Positions 5,847 through 12,642 of a stretch of DNA of 12,642 nt are shown piece after piece. This DNA is from JAAZLS01 sp964585925 (GTDB lineage: Bacteria; Bacillota; Dethiobacteria; DTU022). The stretch's first letter is position 1. Each line of letters starts with the position of its first letter. The notes below the pieces were generated by a model, which made no database searches, was not told the origin of the DNA, and worked only from the letters and a program-made list of their open reading frames with translations. The stretch covers positions 1 through 12,642 of the forward strand of contig CAZPFS010000041.1 in assembly GCA_964585925.1 (NCBI GenBank), written 5' to 3'. Both the position numbers and the translations under genes were made by a program.

Positions 5847-8800
5847 ATGGAACAGGATTCCGGCTTTGTTCATTTGCACGTCCACACGGTGTTCAGTCTT
5901 CTGGATGGGGCGGCCCGGATTGAACATCTGATAGAGCAGGCCAAACAGATGGGGATGACTTCCCTGGCGATTACCGATCACGGAGTTATGTACGGTGTGG
6001 TGGATTTCTACCAGGAGGCAATCACGAATGATCTGAAGCCGGTGATCGGTTGTGAGGTATATATGGCCCCCCGGAGCAGGTTCCAGAAGGAGCCCGGGCA
6101 AGACGACCATCAGTATCATCTGGTGCTGTTGGCAGAAAACAGTCAGGGCTACCGCAATTTAATGAGCCTGGTATCGGCCGGCTTTCAGGAAGGATTTTAT
6201 TACAAACCCAGAATAGATCGGGAACTGCTGGCCCGGCATCATGCAGGATTGATTGCCTTGAGCGGCTGCCTGGCGGGGGAGATCCCCTCGCTTCTGCTCA
6301 GGGGACAATATGAAAAGGCCAGGGATGCAGCCCGTTATTACCGCGACCTGTTTGGGCGGGAACAGTTTTACCTGGAGATCCAGGATCATGGCCTGCCGGA
6401 ACAGGCCGAAATAATACCCCACCTGGCCGCGATCGGCCGGGAAGAGGGGATACCGCTGGTAGCGACCAATGATGTGCACTACCTGAACCGGGAGGATCAG
6501 ACGGTGCACGACGTGCTGCTCTGCATTCAAACCGGGAAAACCGTCCACGATGAAAAACGCCTCAAATTCAAATCCGGCGAGTTCTACCTCAAAACCCCTG
6601 AGGAAATGAGGCAACTGTTTGCCGATTATCCGGAGGCGGTGGACAATACCTGGCGGATTGCCGAGCGCTGCCGGGTGGATTTTGAATTTGACAAGGTTTA
6701 TCTTCCCAATTACGAACTGCCCGACAATATGCCCGCGGAGGATTACCTGCGCCGGCTCTGCCTGGAGGGGCTTCAAAAAAGATTTAGCCCCATAGATCAG
6801 GATATACGGCAGAGGCTGGACTATGAGCTGGACGTGATCAACCAGATGGGCTATGCCAGCTATTTTTTGATCGTCTGGGATTTTATCCGTTACGCCAAAA
6901 GCAACGGCGTGCTGGTGGGGCCGGGGAGGGGTTCGGCCGCGGGAAGCCTGGTATCTTATTGCCTGGGGATAACCAATATAGATCCCCTTCGCTACAATCT
7001 GCTGTTTGAAAGGTTTCTGAACCCGGAGCGGATCTCCATGCCCGATATCGACATCGATTTCAGCGATGACCGGCGGGATCAGGTTTTGGAATATGTGGTT
7101 GAAAAGTACGGTCAGGACCGGGTGGCTCAGATTATCACCTTTGGCACTATGGCGGCCCGGGCGGCGGTGAGGGATGTGGGGCGGGCTTTGGCTATCCCTT
7201 ACGGTGAGGTTGACCGGATTGCCAAGCTGATTCCGTTTGAAGCGGGGATGACCATCAGCCGGGCTTTGGAACAGAGTGCCGAACTGAAAGCTATTTACCG
7301 GGAGGAGGGTTACCGCCACCTTCTCGATACATCCATTGCGGTGGAAGGGGCGCCCCGGCATGCCTCGGTGCATGCCGCCGGGGTGGTTATTTCCCGCGAG
7401 CCTCTGGTAAATTTTGTGCCCCTTCAGAAGACCACCGAGGGGGTAGTGGTTACACAGTTCCCCATGGGGACCCTGGAACAGCTGGGGCTGTTGAAAATGG
7501 ATTTTCTGGGTCTTAAAACACTGACCATTATTGGGGAAGCCGTGGATAATATCAATCGCCGCCTGAATCTGAACCTGGATATAGAGCAGCTGCCCCTCGA
7601 TGATCAACCCACCTATCATCTGCTTTCAACCGGAGCGACCGCGGGGATTTTCCAACTGGAAAGCTCGGGTATGCGCAACGTATTGAAAGAGCTGCAGCCC
7701 AATAAATTTGAGGATATCATTGCGGTGGTCGCCCTTTACCGTCCGGGGCCCATGGAGCAGATACCCTCCTTTGTAAGCAATAAACATGCTTCAGGTGCGG
7801 TAAGCTATTATCATCCGGCGCTGGAAACTATTTTAAAGGAAACCTACGGGATAATAGTTTACCAGGAACAGATCATGCAGATCGCCTCCCGTATGGCCGG
7901 ATTCACTCTGGGGCAGGCGGATTTGCTCCGGCGGGCCATCGGGAAAAAGAAAAAAGAAATCCTGGATCAGCAGCAGGCCTTATTTGAAAAAGGCTGCCTC
8001 AAGAACGGCTATGACCGGAAACTGGCGGTCGAGATTTACAATTTGATCTTAAAATTCGCTTCCTACGGGTTTAATAAATCCCACGCCGCAGCATACGCCT
8101 TGCTGGCTTACCAAACTGCATATCTAAAGGCAAACTATCCGCTGGAATTCATGGCGGCCCTGATGACCGGTTACTGTGCCAACAGCGACAAGGTCGCGCT
8201 CTATATTGCCGATTGCCGGCGTCAGGACATTGAAGTACTCCCGCCGGATGTTAATGAAAGTGAAAAGAGCTTCACGGTGGTCGGCTCGCACCGGATCCGA
8301 TTCGGGCTGATGGCGGTAAAGAATATAGGCCTGGGAGCGATCGAATCGATCACCGCCGCCCGCCACAACAAAATATTCGGTTCGCTGAAGGATTTCGCCT
8401 CCCGGGTGGATTTGAGGTTTTGCAACCGCAAGGTAATGGAAAGCCTGATCAAATCCGGGGCCTTTGATTCGCTGGAGGGAAACCGGGCCGGGTATCTGGC
8501 TTATCTGGATGAAGCTCTGGCCTACGGGCAATCCACGCAGAGGGAACGGGAAAATGGGCAGATATCCATGTTTACCCTTATGGACCGGGAGAGCAGACGG
8601 GACATGCTTGAGGACAGGTTGCCGGATATTCCCGAATACAACCTGGAGGAAAAATTGAGGCTGGAAAAGGAGATGCTCGGCCTCTATATTTCCGGTCATC
8701 CTCTGGAGCAATACAGATTTTTACTGGAGCAGATGTCTCATTTGACTCCCTGTGCCGAGTTGGCGGAGGCCGGTGACGGCCGGCAGGTAATCGTGGGCGG

Positions 8801-9269
8801 GATTATCAAGACAGCCCGGCCTTTCTATACGAAAAAAGGGCGCAGCATGTCTTTTATTACCCTGGAGGATCTTACCGGCAGTGTGGAGGTAATAATATTC
8901 CCCGATCTGTACCAGCGGCAGGAGGATCTGTTTCAGGTTGATCGGCTGTTGATCATAAACGGAAAAATTGATCTAAAAGAAGAAGAAGAGGTTAAAATAC
9001 TGGCAGAATCAGCCATACTCTTGCCCAAACAACCGAAGCAGATGTTTTTGCGGATTGAGCCTAAACACGATTTGAGCTGCCTGCTTGCTTTGAAGCGGGT
9101 TCTGTCCGAAAAAAAAGGGGGTATACCGGTCTATCTCTTCTTTGAAAAAGAGCAGAAGATGATTTTACTGGAAGAAAAATATTGGGCGGCCGAGGATGCC
9201 CAACTTGGCGGGCCCCTGGAAAAATTGCTTGGCGACGGCGCGGTAACCGTTCGGCAATTGACCACCTGA
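5847..9269 (+). CDS. dnaE: DNA polymerase III alpha subunit
   Basis: Replicative DNA polymerase of family C, 1140 residues, the usual size of DnaE. The N-terminal PHP domain keeps all likely metal ligands: H11, H13, D20, H45, E70, H91, C141, D208 and H210, so a zinc-type or manganese-type PHP hydrolase activity may persist, unlike in E. coli DnaE. The palm has the catalytic aspartates D400 and D402 in PDIDIDF and D552 in MDFLGLKTL. A helix-hairpin-helix region follows near 848-880 and an OB fold near 974-1050. GAGGGA (5835-5840) six bases before the ATG supports the start. It heads a probable operon with pfkA, pyk and a thioesterase. Low-GC Firmicutes usually also carry PolC, outside this window. 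Confidence 0.97.
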   Translation: MEQDSGFVHLHVHTVFSLLDGAARIEHLIEQAKQMGMTSLAITDHGVMYGVVDFYQEAITNDLKPVIGCEVYMAPRSRFQKEPGQDDHQYHLVLLAENSQGYRNLMSLVSAGFQEGFYYKPRIDRELLARHHAGLIALSGCLAGEIPSLLLRGQYEKARDAARYYRDLFGREQFYLEIQDHGLPEQAEIIPHLAAIGREEGIPLVATNDVHYLNREDQTVHDVLLCIQTGKTVHDEKRLKFKSGEFYLKTPEEMRQLFADYPEAVDNTWRIAERCRVDFEFDKVYLPNYELPDNMPAEDYLRRLCLEGLQKRFSPIDQDIRQRLDYELDVINQMGYASYFLIVWDFIRYAKSNGVLVGPGRGSAAGSLVSYCLGITNIDPLRYNLLFERFLNPERISMPDIDIDFSDDRRDQVLEYVVEKYGQDRVAQIITFGTMAARAAVRDVGRALAIPYGEVDRIAKLIPFEAGMTISRALEQSAELKAIYREEGYRHLLDTSIAVEGAPRHASVHAAGVVISREPLVNFVPLQKTTEGVVVTQFPMGTLEQLGLLKMDFLGLKTLTIIGEAVDNINRRLNLNLDIEQLPLDDQPTYHLLSTGATAGIFQLESSGMRNVLKELQPNKFEDIIAVVALYRPGPMEQIPSFVSNKHASGAVSYYHPALETILKETYGIIVYQEQIMQIASRMAGFTLGQADLLRRAIGKKKKEILDQQQALFEKGCLKNGYDRKLAVEIYNLILKFASYGFNKSHAAAYALLAYQTAYLKANYPLEFMAALMTGYCANSDKVALYIADCRRQDIEVLPPDVNESEKSFTVVGSHRIRFGLMAVKNIGLGAIESITAARHNKIFGSLKDFASRVDLRFCNRKVMESLIKSGAFDSLEGNRAGYLAYLDEALAYGQSTQRERENGQISMFTLMDRESRRDMLEDRLPDIPEYNLEEKLRLEKEMLGLYISGHPLEQYRFLLEQMSHLTPCAELAEAGDGRQVIVGGIIKTARPFYTKKGRSMSFITLEDLTGSVEVIIFPDLYQRQEDLFQVDRLLIINGKIDLKEEEEVKILAESAILLPKQPKQMFLRIEPKHDLSCLLALKRVLSEKKGGIPVYLFFEKEQKMILLEEKYWAAEDAQLGGPLEKLLGDGAVTVRQLTT

Positions 9270-9286
9270 AAATAATTTTATAGAAA
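9258..9286 (+). promoter_or_regulatory. Candidate internal promoter before pfkA
   Basis: TTGACC (9258-9263, 5 of 6 to consensus) and TAGAAA (9281-9286, 4 of 6) are separated by 17 nt, overlapping the end of dnaE. Transcription would start near 9293, about 30 nt before the TTG start of pfkA. This would allow the glycolytic genes to be expressed apart from dnaE. The -10 is only fair, so confidence is limited. Confidence 0.4.
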
Positions 9287-9323
9287 ACCCATGGGAATAG
9301 GAAGTATAGGGAGGGCAGCCGTA

Positions 9324-10286
9324 TTGAAAAAAATAGCAGTGTTGACCAGCGGAGGAGATGCCCCTGGAATGAACGCCGCCATCAGGGCGGTGGTGCGGAA
9401 AGGGATTTACCATGGTATTTCCATGTATGGCGTTGAAAGGGGTTTTTCCGGTCTCCTCAGCGGTGCGCCGCTGCTCACCTTGGGGCTGGGCTCGGTAGCC
9501 GACATTATTCACCGCGGGGGGACCATCTTGCTTACCGCCCGGGTGCCGGAGTTTACCGCCGCTGAAAATCAGGATAAAGCGGTAAAATTCCTGGAATCAA
9601 TGGGTATTGACGGCCTGGTAATCATCGGCGGCGGGGGATCGTTTCGCGGCGCCCTGGCCCTGCAGGAACTGGGGGTCAAGGTGGTGGGGGTGCCGGCGAC
9701 CATAGACAACGATATACCCGGCACAAGCCGTTCCATAGGTTTTGATACCGCGGTAAATACTATTGTCGATGCCATCAACCGCTTGCGGGATACGGCCACC
9801 TCTCACGAAAGGATATTTGTGATCGAGGTTATGGGCCGGAGCTCGGGTTTTATTGCCTTGGCGGCCGGGCTGGCCGGGGGAGCAGAATCGGTACTGGTGC
9901 CGGAGATCGAGTACCGGCTCGGCGATATTTGCCGGCGGTTAATGGCCGGTATCGGGCGGGGCAAACTGCACAGTATAATCCTGGTGGCCGAAGGGGCGGC
10001 CAGCGGATATTTTATAGGCGAACAGATCAAAAAAAGAACCGGGCTGGAGACCCGCATTACGGTATTGGGACATATTCAGCGGGGAGGCTCCCCCACCGCT
10101 GCCGACCGGATTCTGGCCAGCCAGATGGGAGCCGAGGCGGTGGAAATGCTCCGGAATAATAACAGCGGGCAGATGATAGGTCTCAAGGCGGGTCTGTTGA
10201 CCGGGGTTCCCATGGAGGAAGTTTTTGTTGCCGGAAAGCCGTTTCCGGAGAAAGACTACCGGTTGACCTCGATCCTGTCCATATAA
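9324..10286 (+). CDS. pfkA: 6-phosphofructokinase (ATP-type, PfkA family)
   Basis: Phosphorylates fructose 6-phosphate to fructose 1,6-bisphosphate in the cytosol. TTG at 9324 is chosen over ATG at 9291 because GGGAGGG (9309-9315) precedes it at good distance and the 320-residue product begins LKKIAVLTSGGD, the normal family start. Substrate motifs are intact: TIDND with catalytic D128, MGR (170-172), VAEGA, and GHIQRGGSPTAADR. Allosteric-site arginines of the bacterial enzyme are also largely present. The nucleotide-site motif, normally GGDGS, reads GGGGS (102-106): the metal-linked aspartate (Asp103 in the E. coli literature) is a glycine. Gly after it and Ala in PATIDND argue against the pyrophosphate type. 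It lies 54 nt after dnaE and 20 nt before pyk. Confidence 0.94.
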   Translation: MKKIAVLTSGGDAPGMNAAIRAVVRKGIYHGISMYGVERGFSGLLSGAPLLTLGLGSVADIIHRGGTILLTARVPEFTAAENQDKAVKFLESMGIDGLVIIGGGGSFRGALALQELGVKVVGVPATIDNDIPGTSRSIGFDTAVNTIVDAINRLRDTATSHERIFVIEVMGRSSGFIALAAGLAGGAESVLVPEIEYRLGDICRRLMAGIGRGKLHSIILVAEGAASGYFIGEQIKKRTGLETRITVLGHIQRGGSPTAADRILASQMGAEAVEMLRNNNSGQMIGLKAGLLTGVPMEEVFVAGKPFPEKDYRLTSILSI

Positions 10287-10306
10287 AGTTTTACGGGAGG
10301 CAGCAG

Positions 10307-12055
10307 GTGCGCAGAACAAAAATAATTTGTACAATTGGCCCCAGTACGGAACAGCCCGAGATGATCACCCGGCTGGTGGAGGAAGGCATGGATGTGGCCC
10401 GGCTGAATCTCTCCCATGGCAGCCGGGAGGATCATCTGCGCCGGGTTGCCGTGATCAAAGAGGTTTCCCGCCGGATCGGCAAGGACATCGCAATTTTGAT
10501 CGATAACCGCGGCCCCGAGGTGCGCCTGGGTATTATCGACCCGGAACCGGTGTTATTGGCCGCAGGCGATCAATTTATTTTAACCGCCCGCCCGGTAACC
10601 GGTGATCAGCACCGGGTATCCATAACCTATTCCGATTTACCCAAGGAGATCACACCGGGAAAGACCATTTTGATCGACGATGGTCTGATCACGCTGGAAG
10701 TAACCGCGGTTTGCGGTGAAGATATTACCTGCCGAGTGGTGGACGGGGGGGAACTCTACAGCCGCAAGGGGCTGAATCTTCCGGGAACCTCCATCAATCT
10801 GCCTGCCCTCAACCCGCTGGATACCGGTGATCTGGAGGCGCTGATCGGGCTGGGGATTGATTTTGTAGCCGCCTCCTTTGCCCGCAGTTGGAAAGATATT
10901 GTCGAAATTCGCCGGCTGATCGAGCATCTCCGGGGGGAGGCCAGAGTTATCGCCAAAATTGAGAGCCAGGAGGGGATGAACAATTTCAGCTCCATCCTGG
11001 AGGCCTCTGACGGGGTGATGATCGCCCGGGGGGATCTGGGGGTGGAGATCCCCGCCGAAGAGGTCCCGCTTATTCAGAAAAGCTTTATCCGGCGCTGCAA
11101 CCGGGCCGGCAAGCCGGTGATCACCGCTACCCAGATGCTGGACAGCATGATCCGCCATCCCCGCCCGACCAGGGCGGAGGCCAGCGATGTGGCCAACGCC
11201 ATTTTCGATGGCACCGATGCGGTGATGCTCTCAGGGGAGACCGCCATGGGCCGTTATCCCTTGGAGGCGGTAACAACCCTCAGCCGGATCGCCCGGCGCA
11301 CCGAACAGGAACTTAAATACAGGCAAATTTTGCAATCCCTGGAAACCTCCATGGAAAAATCGATTACCGATGCTATCAGCTACGCCACCTGCCACACCGC
11401 CCAGGAACTGGGTGCGGCGGCGATTATCACCGCCACTCAGTCGGGCCATACCGCCCGCATGGTCTCCAAGTACAGGCCGCAGGCTCCGATCATTGCGGTC
11501 ACCCCCAACCGGAGGGTGGCCTCGGGTTTGAAATTGGTCTGGGGGGTTCACCCGGTGCTCTGCCCGCCCACTCAAACCACCGACGAGATGTTCGGGGCCG
11601 CCATCCAGGCCTCGGTGGGGGAAGGACTGATCCGGGAAGGGGATCTGGTGGTAATCACCGCCGGGGTTCCGGTAGGGGTTTCAGGAACCACCAACCTGTT
11701 GCGGGTGGAGACGGTGGGCGAGGCCATGGTCAAGGGAACCGGAATCGGCAAGGCGGCGGTCACCGGGAAAGCGCTGGTGGTAACCGGCGATCAGCTGCCC
11801 GATGAGGTTGAACCCGGGCGCATCCTGGTGGTCAATAGCACCGATAAATGCCACCTGCCCATTCTGGAGCAGGTGTCGGCCCTGGTAACCGAACAGGGCG
11901 GGTTGACCTCTCACGGGGCCATAGTGGCCCTGAACTTGAACAAGCCGGCGGTGGTGGGAGTAAAACAGGCCACGCAGCTTATACACAGCGGGGACCTGAT
12001 CACGGTTGACGCTATCCGGGGGCTGATTTACAGGGGTAATGCGACAGTACTCTAG
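10307..12055 (+). CDS. pyk: Pyruvate kinase with C-terminal PEP-utilizer domain
   Basis: Converts phosphoenolpyruvate and ADP to pyruvate and ATP, the last step of glycolysis. The 582-residue length matches the long Bacillus/Geobacillus form. The barrel begins TKIICTIGPST; K217 in AKIESQEG is the catalytic lysine, D243 in MIARGDLGVEI binds metal, and the MLDSMIRHPRPTRAE signature is intact. The usual DTKGPEIR segment reads DNRGPEVR (66-73): the glutamate tied to potassium dependence is kept, but Thr and Lys are changed. After the core, residues from about 480 form a phosphohistidine-type swivelling domain with the conserved GGLTSHGA (H536). GTG start follows GGGAGG (10295-10300) by six bases. 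Same operon as pfkA. Confidence 0.96.
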   Translation: MRRTKIICTIGPSTEQPEMITRLVEEGMDVARLNLSHGSREDHLRRVAVIKEVSRRIGKDIAILIDNRGPEVRLGIIDPEPVLLAAGDQFILTARPVTGDQHRVSITYSDLPKEITPGKTILIDDGLITLEVTAVCGEDITCRVVDGGELYSRKGLNLPGTSINLPALNPLDTGDLEALIGLGIDFVAASFARSWKDIVEIRRLIEHLRGEARVIAKIESQEGMNNFSSILEASDGVMIARGDLGVEIPAEEVPLIQKSFIRRCNRAGKPVITATQMLDSMIRHPRPTRAEASDVANAIFDGTDAVMLSGETAMGRYPLEAVTTLSRIARRTEQELKYRQILQSLETSMEKSITDAISYATCHTAQELGAAAIITATQSGHTARMVSKYRPQAPIIAVTPNRRVASGLKLVWGVHPVLCPPTQTTDEMFGAAIQASVGEGLIREGDLVVITAGVPVGVSGTTNLLRVETVGEAMVKGTGIGKAAVTGKALVVTGDQLPDEVEPGRILVVNSTDKCHLPILEQVSALVTEQGGLTSHGAIVALNLNKPAVVGVKQATQLIHSGDLITVDAIRGLIYRGNATVL

Positions 12056-12070
12056 AAATGTGGTGATAAA

Positions 12071-12493
12071 ATGACCAGAGGCGAAATCAAGCTGCGGGTG
12101 CGGTATCAGGAAACCGATCAAATGGGGGTGGTCTATCATGCCAACTACTTTGTATGGTTTGAGGTTGGGCGGGCGGAATATTTCCGCAAGCTGGGCATGC
12201 CCTACAGCGAATTTGAAAAAAACAGCCTGTTTTTTCCGGTTACCAAGGCTTACTGTGAATACAAATCCTCCGCCCGGTACGACGAAGAGATTACGGTGAT
12301 CACCCGGATGGAAGAGCTGCAGGAGGTTCGTTTTTCCTTCCAGTATAATATTTTGCGGGAGCGGGAGCTGCTGGCCACCGGCACCACCGAACACGCCTTT
12401 GTGAACCTGCAGGGCCGGCCGGTAGTACTGAGGAAGCAAAATCCATTTTTGTGGAAACGGCTTTGGGAGACCCTTAACGGCCCCTCTGCTTAG
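12071..12493 (+). CDS. YbgC/4HBT-family acyl-CoA thioesterase
   Basis: Hotdog-fold thioesterase of 140 residues, typical for the YbgC/4-hydroxybenzoyl-CoA thioesterase family, which hydrolyses acyl-CoA thioesters in the cytosol. The catalytic block near the N-terminus is intact: D16 in ETDQMGVVYHANY, H23 and E31 in FVWFEVGR. The rest shows the expected beta-strand pattern ending in a short basic tail. The ATG lies 15 nt after the pyk stop with a modest GGTGAT ribosome site, so it is the last gene of the dnaE-pfkA-pyk unit. The true acyl substrate cannot be told from sequence. A link to acyl-CoA metabolism next to pyruvate kinase is only suggestive. Confidence 0.9.
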   Translation: MTRGEIKLRVRYQETDQMGVVYHANYFVWFEVGRAEYFRKLGMPYSEFEKNSLFFPVTKAYCEYKSSARYDEEITVITRMEELQEVRFSFQYNILRERELLATGTTEHAFVNLQGRPVVLRKQNPFLWKRLWETLNGPSA

Positions 12494-12496
12494 GGG
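12481..12496 (+). terminator. Weak hairpin at end of thioesterase gene
   Basis: CCCCT (12481-12485) and AGGGG (12492-12496) can pair around a 6-nt loop overlapping the stop codon. No T-run follows directly; the nearest, at 12546-12552, is about 50 nt on and has no good stem before it. It may slow polymerase but is not a classical intrinsic terminator. Confidence 0.25.
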
Positions 12497-12576
12497 GCAG
12501 ACGGCCATGCCTGGAACCAAACCACAGCAACCCCTGTCCACACGGTTTTTTTAATCAAGGCCATGAATGGGAACAT

Positions 12577-12613
12577 TATGGGGACAGTTCTATATTGCAG
12601 AACTGTCCCCATA
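12577..12613. repeat. Perfect 15-bp inverted repeat, REP-like or mobile-element edge
   Basis: TATGGGGACAGTTCT (12577-12591) and AGAACTGTCCCCATA (12599-12613) are exact reverse complements around a 7-nt loop. It is followed by a short second stem GGGGC-AAA-GCCCC (12621-12633). GGGGACAGTTC-type palindromes are, to my knowledge, common intergenic repeats and often accompany Y1/RAYT-type transposases in Firmicutes and other bacteria. The window stops 29 nt later, so any transposase would lie outside. It could also act as a bidirectional terminator for the operon, though no long T-tract follows. Confidence 0.75.
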
Positions 12614-12642
12614 CCTTTTGGGGGCAAAGCCCCTCCCCCTTC

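Noticed and set aside
6159..7619. Long 486-residue open frame on the minus strand inside dnaE
   Set aside because: It is fully antisense to the strongly conserved dnaE, is rich in His, Pro, Gly and Gln as expected of a shadow frame, and shows no recognisable domain.
8980..8997. GAAGAAGAAGAGG low-complexity run in dnaE
   Set aside because: It simply encodes a short acidic stretch in the OB-fold region and is not a repeat element.
9291..9323. ATG at 9291 as start of pfkA
   Set aside because: It adds 11 residues not typical of the family and has no ribosome site, whereas TTG 9324 has GGGAGGG at good distance.
11681..12541. 286-residue minus-strand frame across the end of pyk and the thioesterase gene
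   Set aside because: It is antisense to two clear genes with good motifs and has no ribosome site or domain of its own.

Overview
The window looks like an ordinary chromosomal segment of a spore-forming, Gram-positive member of the Firmicutes, most likely a moderately GC-rich clostridium of the Desulfotomaculum/Pelotomaculum (Peptococcaceae) type. The evidence is a YtrH/YtrI-like sporulation pair divergent from dnaE, the order dnaE-pfkA-pyk known from Bacillus relatives, a pyruvate kinase with the Firmicutes-type C-terminal PEP-utilizer domain, strong GGAGG-type ribosome binding sites, and frequent GTG/TTG starts. The exact genus is inference.

Left part (1-3204, + strand): a good sigma-A-type promoter drives nth (endonuclease III), whose last 68 nt overlap the start of a gene for a Lon-family ATP-dependent protease. 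Middle part (3293-5675): on the - strand lies a gene for an AI-2E/PerM-family membrane protein with its own promoter. A gene-poor stretch follows, then a possible small two-helix membrane protein on the + strand that runs antisense into the tail of the next gene. Next come the back-to-back YtrI-like and YtrH genes, transcribed leftwards. YtrH appears to lack any ATG, GTG or TTG start in the expected place.

Right part (5847-12493, + strand): dnaE (replicative polymerase alpha subunit), pfkA, pyk and a YbgC-like acyl-CoA thioesterase follow with gaps of 54, 20 and 15 nt and probably form one transcription unit. A second promoter may lie just before pfkA. The dnaE-pfkA-pyk linkage joins DNA replication to lower glycolysis; the accD/accA genes that sit between dnaE and pfkA in Bacillus subtilis are absent here. 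The window ends in a perfect 15-bp inverted repeat of the GGGGACAGTTC type, likely a mobile or REP-like intergenic element.

I found no CRISPR array, tRNA, rRNA, prophage or defence cluster and do not see a new multi-gene system. The most notable points are a nested, switch-like inverted-repeat structure in the dnaE leader, a PfkA whose conserved GGDGS motif reads GGGGS, the YtrH start codon, a pyruvate kinase with an altered DTKGPE motif, and the terminal palindrome.
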